From contig JACPOQ010000022.1 in NCBI GenBank assembly GCA_016191435.1, positions 102,132 through 166,131 of the forward strand: a stretch of 64,000 nucleotides of DNA, given 5' to 3'. The position numbers and the translations under genes are program-made. Positions within the stretch are counted from its first letter, which is position 1. Every line of letters starts with the position of its first letter. The DNA comes from Chloroflexota bacterium. GTDB taxonomy: Bacteria; Chloroflexota; Dehalococcoidia; Tepidiformales; Tepidiformaceae. This document shows, in pieces, positions 52,598-60,955 of this stretch. The notes below the pieces were generated by a model. That model was given only the letters and a program-made list of their open reading frames with translations. It was not told where the DNA came from and searched no databases.

Positions 52598-52628
52598 TTG
52601 CTGACAGTCAGTGTTCGGGTGGTAGGTT
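52598..52628 (+). promoter_or_regulatory. Phage promoter-like element, copy 2
   Basis: TTGCTG (52598-52603), 19-bp spacer, TAGGTT (52623-52628) within GGTGGTAGGTTCGG, the same arrangement as at 47223-47253. The small membrane protein gene starts seven bases after it. Confidence 0.45.
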
Positions 52629-52634
52629 CGGGCC

Positions 52635-52802
52635 ATGAAGCGCTTGCGTCGGCTGTTTCTACCGGTCGCGGCACATCGTTCGAACGCGGTGGAGCTCGCG
52701 GGATTGGTCCTTATCGCGATCGGCGTTGGCGACATATACCTGCCAGCCGGCCTCGTCTTTGTCGGCGCCGCGCTTGTCTTCGTCGCCCAGGGCATGGAGT
52801 AG
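52635..52802 (+). CDS. Small phage membrane protein
   Basis: 55 residues from the ATG at 52635: basic start MKRLRRLFLPVAAHR followed by two short hydrophobic segments (VELAGLVLIAIGVG and LPAGLVFVGAALVFVAQ) and a stop five bases before the portal gene. Small two-span proteins at this spot between terminase and portal are frequent in siphovirus-like prophages; a holin-like role is possible but unproven. ATG is so close to the promoter element that the transcript would be nearly leaderless. Confidence 0.6.
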   Translation: MKRLRRLFLPVAAHRSNAVELAGLVLIAIGVGDIYLPAGLVFVGAALVFVAQGME

Positions 52803-52807
52803 GAGGA

Positions 52808-54328
52808 ATGACGCTCCTGAAGAACGCTGCTGCCGGCATCGGGCTGAAGGGCTTCCCTTTCGGTGGACAGACCGCGACCTCAGGCCTGCGCCCCGGCCTC
52901 GGCACCTTGCCGCTGGTAGGCGGTGTTTCGCAGTCCTACGAGCAAATGTACCGCGGACAGCTCTGGCTGAACGTCGTCATCAACAAGCTCGCGCGCGGCA
53001 TCGGTCGCCTGCCGTTGAAGACCTACGCCCTCGGCGCGGACGGCGAGCGTCTCCGCCAGCGGGACGGCTGGCTGGCTGATTCCCTGGCCCGACCGATGCC
53101 GGGCAAGCCGCCCTTCGCCTGGAAGCAGGCGATCGTCGGGAACATCTGCGTCTATGGGAACGCCGTCGTCGTGAAGGTCCGTCCTGGACCGGGGAAGCCG
53201 CCTACCGAGCTCTGGACGTCGTCCTTCCGCTACTGGGAGGTCCTGCCCGGGAAGTCGACCCCGGTCGAGGCGTACGTCTTCCACGGGGCGGCGGGGCAAC
53301 GCCTCTCCTTCGCGCCCGAGGATGTCCTGCACTTCAAGTGGTGGGGAACCGGGAACGACCGGGTCGCGTTCTCGCCCATGGAGCCGCTGCGCCGCACGCT
53401 CATGATCGAGGACGCGGCGCAGCGGCTGACGGCCGCCTTCTATGACAATGGCGCCCGGCCGTCCGGCGTGCTCGTCACGGAGCAGCAGCTAAAGCCCGAT
53501 ACGGCGACGCGGCTCCAGGAGCAGACGGCGTCGCTCCACGGGGGCGTGGACAACGCCTTCAATCTCGCGGTCTTGGAGGGCGGGCTCGACTGGAAACCCA
53601 TGTCGCACTCGCTCGACGACGCCCAGGTGGTCGAGACGCGCCGCCTGACCCGCGAGGAGTGCGCCGCTGCCTACGACGTCCCGCCACCCGTCGTTGGCAT
53701 CCTCGACCGTGCGACGTTCAGCAACATCACCGAGCAGCACATCATGCTCTAACAGGACACGTTCGGGCCGTGGCTCACGATGATCGAGGAGACGCTCCAG
53801 ACGCAGCTCATCGATCCCGAGCCGCTCCTCGCCGGCCAGTACGTCGAGTTCGACCTGAACGAGGTGCTGAAGGGCAACCCGAAGGGCTCCGAGGTGTTCG
53901 TCTTCACCGAGGGCACTCTGACCATTGGCGGCACGACGACCTTCGTGAAGACCGCAAGCGCGAAGGGCACGAACGCTCTCGCCACCGACCGCCGCGGCCT
54001 CGGCAACGTGAAGCGGGAGCCGCTCGCCAACGGCGAGGCCGCGATCGAGGGCGAGCTGGAGTGCGAGTTCGAGGACCTCGGCGCCTACGCCGACTGGGTT
54101 GCGGGCACGCAGGCCCAGCTCGTCCTCAGCTTCATCTCCTCCACGCTCACCACCGGCGGCGGGCCGTTCAAGCTCACCGTCACCATCCCGAAGGTCGCCT
54201 ACCGCGGCTCCACGCCCAAGGTCGGCGGGCCGGACATCGTCATGCAGCCGCGGCCCTTCAAGGCGGTGGCCGACGGCACAAACCCGGTCATCACGATCGA
54301 GCAGCGGACCACGGACACGGTGGCCTAG
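52808..54328 (+). pseudogene. Portal protein truncated by nonsense codon and fused in frame to tail tube protein
   Basis: Start ATG 52808 with AGGAGG. The HK97-type portal reads MTLLKNAAAGIGLKGF ... VSQSYEQMYRGQLWLNVVINKLARGIGRLPL ... TFSNITEQHIML, then TAA (53750-53752) where Tyr (TAC) is expected. The same frame goes on QDTFGPWLTMIEETL to LNEVLKGNPK, normal portal sequence. At about 53885 it changes abruptly into a tail-tube-like protein (EVFVFTEGTLTIGGTTTF ... GGPDIVMQPRPFKAVADG) ending at 54328. The portal C-terminus, head protease, major capsid and head-tail joining genes are missing between the two. A 182-residue product from the ATG at 53780 is possible. Confidence 0.85.
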
Positions 54329-54330
54329 CG

Positions 54331-54744
54331 ATGGTCGTCAAGGACCGGATGTGGGCGTCCGAGGTACGCGGGCTCACGGAGCTGCAGCGGGAGTTACGGA
54401 CGGCCAATCCAGAGCTGGCGCGGCGCCTTCAGCAGGTCAACAAGCGGCTTGTGGAGAGCGTCGCCGACGAGGCTCGCTCGGCCGCCGGCTCTTCCGTGTC
54501 CACCCGCTCCAAGGCCTCGATTCGGCCCAACGCTTCCGGCCGAGAGGCGCGAGTGGTCGCCGGCGGGCAGCGGGCGCCGGAGTTCTACGGCCAGGAGTTC
54601 GGGGGCGGCGCTCGGCCGCGGACGCGCCAGTTCCCGCCCCACCGCGGCCGCGAGGGCTACTTCCTCTGGCCGACCGTCCGCCGGCGCCTCGGCACCGCCT
54701 TCGAGGAGTGGAACGCCATCTTCGATGAGATCTTCAACGTCTAG
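54331..54744 (+). CDS. Phage minor tail/head-tail connector protein (HK97 gp10-like)
   Basis: 137 residues from the ATG at 54331. Basic protein with RELRTANPELARRLQQVNKRLVESVADEARSAA and a C-terminus GREGYFLWPTVRRRLGTAFEEWNAIFDEIF, resembling HK97 gp10-type tail-completion proteins. Intact. In a complete phage it would precede the tail tube, so order has been altered or it is a different minor tail protein. Its 3' end overlaps the antisense HAD gene by 4 bp. Confidence 0.65.
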   Translation: MVVKDRMWASEVRGLTELQRELRTANPELARRLQQVNKRLVESVADEARSAAGSSVSTRSKASIRPNASGREARVVAGGQRAPEFYGQEFGGGARPRTRQFPPHRGREGYFLWPTVRRRLGTAFEEWNAIFDEIFNV

Positions 54745-55451
54745 AATCCGAGCAGCGGCAGAAGCTCCGTCAACGACCTGATCTCATGCTTGCCGGCAGT
54801 TTGCCCGGATATCCTTGGCACGCCTGAGCGATTCAGCCACACGGCCGTAAGACCCGCAGACAGGGCCCCCAGGATGTCGGTCTCCAAGCTGTCTCCGACG
54901 TGCAACGCCTCCCCGGGCGCTACTTCAAGCTCGTTCAACACTTCGCGAAAGACGTCGGGGTTCGGTTTCGCCAACCCGCGCTCTCCGGAGACGAACACCA
55001 CGTCGAATAGATGCTCGAGACCAGCGGAGCGGAGAGTGTGGCGCTGGGTGTCGGATGCACCATTCGTGACGAGGGCCAGCTTGACTTGCCCCGCCAGCTG
55101 CTCCAGCACCGTTTCCCCATCGGAAAAGGCGCGAATGGTCTTCGATTGATGGTGCCCGAGTCGCTCTTGCGCCCAGCTTGCTAACTCCGTCTCGTCGCAG
55201 CCGCATCGTTCGAGGGTCCGCCTCCAGGCCTCGCGGCTGACGCTCGCCCCGTCGATTCGCCCGAGCGTCCAGTCGCTTTCGATCTCTCTGAAGTACTCAT
55301 CGAAGACCTGGCGGTTCGCCGCCACCAGCGACCCTACATCCAGATCCGACCGAAGCGCTGCAAGTTCACGGCATGTCGCAGCGACCGCGGCCGTGGCATT
55401 GGAATCGACGAGCGTTCCATCCATGTCCAACAAGACAGCCCGCAGCCCCAT
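54741..55451 (-). CDS. HAD-superfamily hydrolase (phosphatase-like), cargo
   Basis: 236 residues. HAD motif I DMDGTLVDS (nucleophile Asp), motif II LVTNGAS, Lys in GLAKPNPDVF, and motif IV HVGDSLETDILGA. An alpha-helical cap between motifs I and II (type C1) places it with phosphoglycolate phosphatase/haloacid dehalogenase and YjjG-like nucleotidases. Cytoplasmic. It is a host-type metabolic gene, intact and antisense within tail genes that are otherwise decaying, so it is likely an accessory insertion. Confidence 0.9.
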   Translation of the reverse strand: MGLRAVLLDMDGTLVDSNATAAVAATCRELAALRSDLDVGSLVAANRQVFDEYFREIESDWTLGRIDGASVSREAWRRTLERCGCDETELASWAQERLGHHQSKTIRAFSDGETVLEQLAGQVKLALVTNGASDTQRHTLRSAGLEHLFDVVFVSGERGLAKPNPDVFREVLNELEVAPGEALHVGDSLETDILGALSAGLTAVWLNRSGVPRISGQTAGKHEIRSLTELLPLLGF

Positions 55452-55557
55452 GAGCGCAGTTTGCTCTCGGGCCCGTCGGTCTTGCTAGAGGCGCGGTTGT
55501 CCTGCGGCGGCCTGTTTGTTAGGGCTGGGCTCAGGCGCCATAGGAACGGAGGGACAC

Positions 55558-55839
55558 CTGGCTTTCGTCTTCGACATCAACGAGCTGGACCTGGGCGAGC
55601 TGGAGGACTTCGCCGAGGCGACGGGCATCGACCCGCTCCAGCTGCAGGACGGCTGGCAGCCGACGCTCAAGGCCGTGCGCGCCTTCGTCTGGCTGATCAA
55701 GCGGCGCGAGGAGCCGGCGCTGACGCTGGAGGACGCGCGCCGGGTGAAGGTGAGCGAGCTGGCGGCGCTAGTCCCCAGCGAGGCCGGCGCCGGCGGTGGC
55801 TCGGAGCCCTCCCGGAGTTCTGCCACGTCTTCGGCCTGA
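55558..55839 (+). CDS. Phage tail assembly chaperone, frame 0 product (CTG start)
   Basis: About 93 residues: LAFVFDINELDLGELEDFAEATGIDPLQLQDGWQPTLKAVRAFVWLIKRREEPALTLEDAR..., typical of gpG-type chaperones. The natural start position (normally ATGGCTTTC) is CTG here, with GGAGGG seven bases upstream. CTG may work weakly, or the start is mutated. No RBS supports the TTG at 55516. Tail chaperones bind the tape measure during tail assembly; that gene follows. Confidence 0.75.
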   Translation: MAFVFDINELDLGELEDFAEATGIDPLQLQDGWQPTLKAVRAFVWLIKRREEPALTLEDARRVKVSELAALVPSEAGAGGGSEPSRSSATSSA

Positions 55840-55937
55840 CGCCGGCCGAGTTCTGGGCGCTGCACCTCGACGAGTACCTCGTCATGCGGCGCTACCTGGA
55901 GGAGTACGCGAAAGCGCTGAAGCAGGGCCATGGCTGA
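55558..55937 (+). CDS. Tail assembly chaperone, -1 frameshift extension (gpGT-type)
   Basis: In the -1 frame after about 55790 the sequence LGALPEFCHVFGLTPAEFWALHLDEYLVMRRYLEEYAKALKQGHG continues to 55937, overlapping the tape measure start. This is the usual second half of gpGT-like chaperones made by programmed -1 frameshifting. No classic slippery heptamer is visible in the GC-rich overlap, so either an unusual slip site is used or the shift is a mutation. Confidence 0.55.
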
Positions 55938-58167
55938 ACGGAAGCTGGAGATCGTCTTCCTGGGCAACGCGAAGCCGGCGCAGGACGCCATGCAGCAGCT
56001 TGCCCAGAGCGGCGAGGGGCTCCAGGCGAAGATCGGCGGCCTCGAAGGCGCCTTCTCCAAAGTCACGACCGTCGCCGGTGGCTTCCTCCTCGGGAACGCG
56101 ATCACCAAGGGGCCGAGCGCCCTCTTGGGCCTGAGCGACACCGCCCGCGACCTGGAGCTGCAGATGAAGAAGGCCTCGGTCGTCTTTAATGACCAGCTGC
56201 CCGTCGTCCAGCAATGGGCCGCCGGGAACGCCTCGGCGATGGGCCTGACGAAGAGCCAGGCGGTCAACCTCGCGGCCGGCCTCCAGGACCTGCTCGTGCC
56301 GATGGGCATGAACCGCGACGAGGCGGCCGCCCTGAGTACGAAGACGATCGGTCTCGCCGGCGCGCTTGCCGAGTGGTCCGGAGGCTCGAAGTCCGCGGCC
56401 GAGGTCGCCGAGATCCTGACCTCCGCCTACCTGGGCGAGACGGACGGCCTCAAGGCGCTCGGCATCTCGATCAGCGCCGCTGAGGTCGAGGCACGGCTCC
56501 CTGGCGAAGGGGCAACAGGACCTCACCGGGACCGCACGGCAGCAGAGCGAGGCGCTCGCCATCCAGGAGATGATCTTCGAGAAGAGCACGGACGCGCAGA
56601 AGGCGTTTGCCGAGGGCGCCGGCTCGGCCGCGCGCAAGCAGGCGGAGATGAAGGCGCGCATCTAGGAGGCGAAAGAAGCGCTCGCCCGCGGCCTCGCGCC
56701 GGCCTTCGTGGCCGTCGCCACCGGCCTCGCGACCGTCGCCATCCCGGCGCCATCCCGGCGCTGACGGCCTTCTCCCAGCACGTCGGCCCCGCCCTCGCGT
56801 CCGCGATCGAGGCCTCGCGCCCGGTCCTCGAAGGGCTCGGGACGGCGATCGGCGTCGTCGGGGGCTGGATGCGCGACACGCTCGTGCCGGCCGTGCAGGC
56901 GTTCATCGCGACCGATATCGTGCCCAAGCTCCAGGCGGCGAAGGAGATCTTCGACGCGATCGCGCCGGCCGTCGCCGACCTCGCTGTCGCCGTGGGCGAA
57001 CGGCTCAAACCGCCGCTGATGGCGGTCCTAGAGTTCGTGGGCGCGCACAAGGAGATCCTCGCCGGCGTGGCCGTCGTCATCGGCGGAGCCCTGGTCGCGG
57101 CCTTCGTCTCCTGGGCGGTCTCGGCCACGGCTGCCGCAGTCGCGACGGTCGCTGCCCTTGCCCCGGTGATCGCCATCGGCCTCGCCCTGGCGCTGCTCGC
57201 CGCCGGGATCATCTGGCTGGTCAAGAACTGGGACGACCTGGAGAAGAAGTATCCGGCTCTGAAGACGGCGACCGACGCAGTGAAGGCGGCCTTCGAGGCA
57301 TTCGCCGGCTGGATCACCGGTACGTACGTCCCCGCGGTCACTTCCATCGCCACGGCGATCACCGAGGCCGTCACGACGGCCATCGGCTTCGTACGCGACC
57401 ACTGGCACGAGATCGAGGATGTCATCCGCCCCGTCGTCGAGGCCGCGAAGCTGGTCGTCCAGACCGCCTGGGACCAGATGCGCCTCCAGATCGAGACGGT
57501 CCTCGGCGTGATCAAGGGCGTGGTCGACGTCTTCATGGGCGTCTTCACCGGCGACTGGGACCGCGCCTGGGCGGGTGTGAAGGGCATCTTCGGCGCCGTC
57601 TGGACCGGCCTCGAAGGGACCGCGCGCAACGCCATCACCCTCCTGGCCGGCCTGGCGCCGCTGATGCTCGACGCGGCCAAGGGTCTCGGGGCGGCGCTCA
57701 AGGACGGCATCGTCTCCGGCATCAAGGGGATCGCCGAGAACGTCGGGGACATCGCCCAGGCCCTCATCGACGCCTTCCGCGAGGCGGTCAACCGCGCCCT
57801 CCGCTGGCTCAACGACAACGTCCGCATCGAGGTGCCGGGCTTCGACCCGCCCGGCCCGGGGAGCATTCCCGGCTTCTCCTGGGGCTTCCCGCTGATCCAG
57901 CTCGCCCGGGGCGTGCGCGACTTTCGCGGCGGCCTCGCCCTCGTCGGTGAGGAAGGTCCGGAGCTGGTGCATCTCCCACGCGGCGCCGACGTCCTGCCCG
58001 CCGACCAGACGCGACAGGTTCTGTCGCGGGTGCCGGGCCGGAACGAAGTGACCGTGACCGCCGGCGACGTCGTCATCTACGCCCGCGACCCCGACCAGGG
58101 CCGCCAGTCCCTCAACGACTTCGCCTACGGCCTGGCGGCGGCACTGCGCGCCCGAGGTGTGGCATGA
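55930..58167 (+). pseudogene. Tail tape measure protein with compensating frameshifts and a nonsense codon
   Basis: Starts MAERKLEIVFLGNAKPAQDAMQQLAQ, with the typical alternating hydrophobic/Ala-rich body and C-terminal conserved end (RQSLNDFAYGLAAALRARGVA). Around 56500 one extra C shifts the frame; in the other frame the native sequence AKGQQDLTGTARQQSEALAIQEMIFEKSTDAQKAFAEG continues but hits TAG (56663-56665, expected Glu or Lys). An 11-bp tandem duplication (GCCATCCCGGC twice, about 56739-56760) then restores the frame. The open frame of 745 codons therefore contains about 85 nonsense residues. It sets tail length in intact phages. Confidence 0.85.
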
Positions 58168-59003
58168 CCCTCGCGGCCGTGCGCTACCTGGAGAAGTTCG
58201 AGTCGGTCGATGGGCTGACAAGCTACCTCTTCCCTGTGGACGATTACGAGTACGAGCCCTCCCAGGCCTTCCGGCGTTCGGAGGCGCCCGTTGTCGGCGC
58301 CGACTACGCCATCGACTTCCTGGGCGCGGCGCCCTGGCCGAAGGCCGTCGGGGAGGAGGCGGTGCGCTTCACGATCTGGGGCGCGAGCGCGGCGGACGCG
58401 GACGCGCAGTTCGACACCTGCGCCACCACTCTGCGAAGAGTCGGCCTCGGCAAGCTCTACCAGGTCGATTCGGCCACAACTCGCCGCTGGTGCTGGGCGA
58501 AGCTCCTCGCGCGGCCGTCCTACCTGGTCGACGTCAACGGCTACTTCAACGTCCCAGTGACACTCCGCTTTGCCCGCTACTCCGACTGGTTCGCGGCCGC
58601 GCCCACCGCCGGCTCCGTCACCATTACGGCAACCCCCTTCCCATTCACGATCACCAACCCAGGCAGCGCTCCAGCCCATTTCGCCGTCTTCCGCTTCCGC
58701 GCCAACAGCGCGGCCGGCTTCACCAACCCCTCGCTCACCAACCTCACCAACGGCTACAGCTTCGCCTCCGGCCGGGACGCCGTCAGCGTCGACTCGGAGC
58801 TGAAGCTCGACACCGAGCGGATGCAGGTCCTCTGGACCAACACAAACGGCGCCGTTTACGCCGATGACTACGCGCTCGTCTCGCTCGGCCCGACGCAGGT
58901 CGGCTTCATGCAGCTGGAGCCAGGCCCCAACGCCATGCAGTACGCCGACGGCGGCGCCCCCAATCTCGACCTGGAGTGGAGTTTCTATGCCCCGTACCAC
59001 TGA
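58164..59003 (+). CDS. Phage distal tail-type protein
   Basis: 279 residues, overlapping the tape measure stop by 4 bp. Position directly after the tape measure, an N-terminal beta-rich domain (VDDYEYEPSQAFRRSEAPVVGADYAIDFLG) and a second galectin-like beta domain (TITATPFPFTITNPGSAPAHFAVFRF) are as expected of a Dit-type baseplate hub protein of siphophages. Ends with ...APNLDLEWSFYAPYH. Frame intact. Exact family not verified. Confidence 0.65.
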   Translation: MTLAAVRYLEKFESVDGLTSYLFPVDDYEYEPSQAFRRSEAPVVGADYAIDFLGAAPWPKAVGEEAVRFTIWGASAADADAQFDTCATTLRRVGLGKLYQVDSATTRRWCWAKLLARPSYLVDVNGYFNVPVTLRFARYSDWFAAAPTAGSVTITATPFPFTITNPGSAPAHFAVFRFRANSAAGFTNPSLTNLTNGYSFASGRDAVSVDSELKLDTERMQVLWTNTNGAVYADDYALVSLGPTQVGFMQLEPGPNAMQYADGGAPNLDLEWSFYAPYH

Positions 59004-59199
59004 CCGCTTCTCCTCCGGCGTCCACCAGCGCACGGAGATCGCCAAGTTCGACCACGACTGCCCGGGCGGCCACGGGCCACGCTGGTGGCCTTTCGACGTC
59101 GTGGTCGAGGAGCAGTGGGTCGACCTCGAAGGCCGGCCCATCAACGACCCCGAGCACATCGCGGTCCTCGAGAAACACCGCCAGAAAGGAGAGCGCTGA
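58987..59199 (+). CDS. Small hypothetical phage tail-region protein
   Basis: 70 residues from the ATG at 58987, overlapping the preceding gene by 17 bp. Charged and rich in Trp and Asp/His (FDHDCPGGHGPRWWPFDVVVEEQWVD). No family recognised; common as a small intact gene in the baseplate region. Directly followed by the next ATG (TGAATG). Confidence 0.55.
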   Translation: MPRTTDRFSSGVHQRTEIAKFDHDCPGGHGPRWWPFDVVVEEQWVDLEGRPINDPEHIAVLEKHRQKGER

Positions 59200-59415
59200 A
59201 TGGCCACGGTGCGCAGGACGCGAACGACCGTCTTCGAAATCGACGTGGACGACGGCGACGGCTTCCAGCCGGAGGTCGCCCTCGGAATCGCCAAGGGCCT
59301 CGAGGCCTGGACGCGCGTCACCGACGAGGTGACCTACGAGGTGCGCGAGGGCGAGCAGGTCTGCCAGCTCGCCGGCCGTGCACCACGAGAGGAGGACGTC
59401 AATGCCGCTCGTTGA
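59200..59415 (+). CDS. Small hypothetical phage protein
   Basis: 71 residues, ATG immediately after the previous stop. VFEIDVDDGDGFQPEVALGIAKGLEAW is acidic with no known domain. Overlaps the next gene start by 14 bp. Part of the tail operon. Confidence 0.55.
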   Translation: MATVRRTRTTVFEIDVDDGDGFQPEVALGIAKGLEAWTRVTDEVTYEVREGEQVCQLAGRAPREEDVNAAR

Positions 59416-59785
59416 CCTCGCCCGCGACATGATCGCGGATGCCATCCTTGGCGGTTCGAGTTACACGAAGTTCAGCAGTGCCAACGCCCACATCGGCGTG
59501 GGCGACTCGGCCACGGCCTTCGCCAGCAGCCAGACCGACCTCCAGGCGGCGACGAACAAGCTGCGCAAGCCGATGGACGCCACCTACCCGCAGCGCAGCG
59601 CCAACGTCATCACCTGGCGGGCGACTTTTGGCACCGCCGAGGCGAACTTCGCCTGGAACGAGCGCGGCATCTTCAACGCCCTCTCAGGCAGCCAGATGCT
59701 CAGCCGCAAGGTCGTCTCCCTGGGGACGAAGACCTCATCGGCAAGCTGGCAGCTGACCTGCACGGACACCGTGGTCCTGGTGTAG
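59402..59785 (+). CDS. Hypothetical phage tail-region protein
   Basis: 127 residues from the ATG at 59402, with GAGGAGG upstream. MPLVDLARDMIADAILGG ... AHIGVGDSATAF ... NVITWRATFGTAEANFAWNERGIFN resembles beta-rich baseplate/fibre-associated proteins found after Dit in prophages. No specific family. Confidence 0.6.
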   Translation: MPLVDLARDMIADAILGGSSYTKFSSANAHIGVGDSATAFASSQTDLQAATNKLRKPMDATYPQRSANVITWRATFGTAEANFAWNERGIFNALSGSQMLSRKVVSLGTKTSSASWQLTCTDTVVLV

Positions 59786-59788
59786 CCG

Positions 59789-60955
59789 ATGGCGATCGCC
59801 TCCCGCTCCTCGGCGACGGGCGCCTCCAGCGCCAACACGAGCCTGGTGGTGAACGTCCCTGCCGGGGTGCAGAACGGCGACTTCCTCGTCCTCTTCGTAT
59901 CCGCCGACACGGACACGGCGACGATCACTCTGCCTGCGGGGTGGACCGAGATCCCGGGCTCGCCCCAGACGCCGGCAGGGATCGTCACGACCCGCTGCGC
60001 GTACCGCCTCGCCTCCTCCGAACCGGCGAGCTACACCGTGACCTTCTCCGGCTCGAGTGCCGGTACCGGCGCCGTCATGGGGGCCTACTTCGACACGGTC
60101 TCGCTTGGGTTGGATTCGAGCGGCGGCAATACCTTCGCGGCCTCCACCACGCACACGCTCACGGGCATCAGCGCCGCGATCACGAACGAGATGCTCGTCT
60201 GCTGCTACGCGAACGATTCGGCGACGACCTACACGCCACCGCCCGGAATGACCGAGCGGGTCGACTTCCAACCCTCAACCAGCCTGACGATGATGCTCTG
60301 CGACGTCCTCCAGGCGGCCGCCGGCGCGTCGGGCAACAAGTCGGCGACGGCCGTCGCGACCGACGACGGGGCGGGGTTCATCCTCTTCATCCGTTCGACG
60401 CTCTCGCTCGTCTCTGACGCCGAGAACGCCAGGGCGAACGCGACCGAGACCGAAGCCCTCAAGCTCCTGCTTTCGGACGCGGAGTCCGGTGCCGTCAACC
60501 TCTCCGAAGGCGAAGCGCTCCTGGTGAGCGAGACGAAAGCCGACGCGGAAAGCGAGGCGACCAACGTCACCGAGGCCGACGCGCTCCTCGCCAACCAGGC
60601 GAAGGCGGATTCGGAGAACGTCGGCGCCAACCTCAGCGAGAGCGAGGTGAGCACGTCCACGGGGAACGACGCCGACACGGCCGACGTCGGGGCAACCGAG
60701 GTCGAGGCACTGGGCGCGGCGCCAGCCGACGTCGATACCCTGGGCGCTCGCATCGGGGAAGCGGAGGCAATTCAGGCGATCGGTGACTTCCCGCCCGCCC
60801 GGCTCCGGATCGACGTCTACGACCCGGCCGGGAACAAGCTCAACGCCGGCCCTATCACCTCCGTCCTCGGCGCCTCGTACCGCCTGGAGCTCGACCGGAT
60901 CGGCAGCTTCGCCTTCCAGATGCCGGCGGGCGACGAGACCGGGCGGAGTGGGTGA
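59789..60955 (+). CDS. Phage surface/fibre-like protein with degenerate tandem repeats
   Basis: 388 residues, ATG three bases after the previous stop. Residues 1-205 are a beta-sandwich (SSANTSLVVNVPAGVQNGDFLVLFVSA; TLPAGWTEIPGSPQTP), as in phage fibre or adhesion domains. Residues 208-331 are six degenerate units of 19-23 residues, each starting D-x-E/D and ending E-A-L/I-like. The final 55 residues (PARLRIDVYDPAGNKLNAGPITSVLG) look like the start of a separate Gp37-like tail protein whose frame is broken at about 60942. It therefore probably represents a fusion produced during prophage decay. Confidence 0.65.
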   Translation: MAIASRSSATGASSANTSLVVNVPAGVQNGDFLVLFVSADTDTATITLPAGWTEIPGSPQTPAGIVTTRCAYRLASSEPASYTVTFSGSSAGTGAVMGAYFDTVSLGLDSSGGNTFAASTTHTLTGISAAITNEMLVCCYANDSATTYTPPPGMTERVDFQPSTSLTMMLCDVLQAAAGASGNKSATAVATDDGAGFILFIRSTLSLVSDAENARANATETEALKLLLSDAESGAVNLSEGEALLVSETKADAESEATNVTEADALLANQAKADSENVGANLSESEVSTSTGNDADTADVGATEVEALGAAPADVDTLGARIGEAEAIQAIGDFPPARLRIDVYDPAGNKLNAGPITSVLGASYRLELDRIGSFAFQMPAGDETGRSG

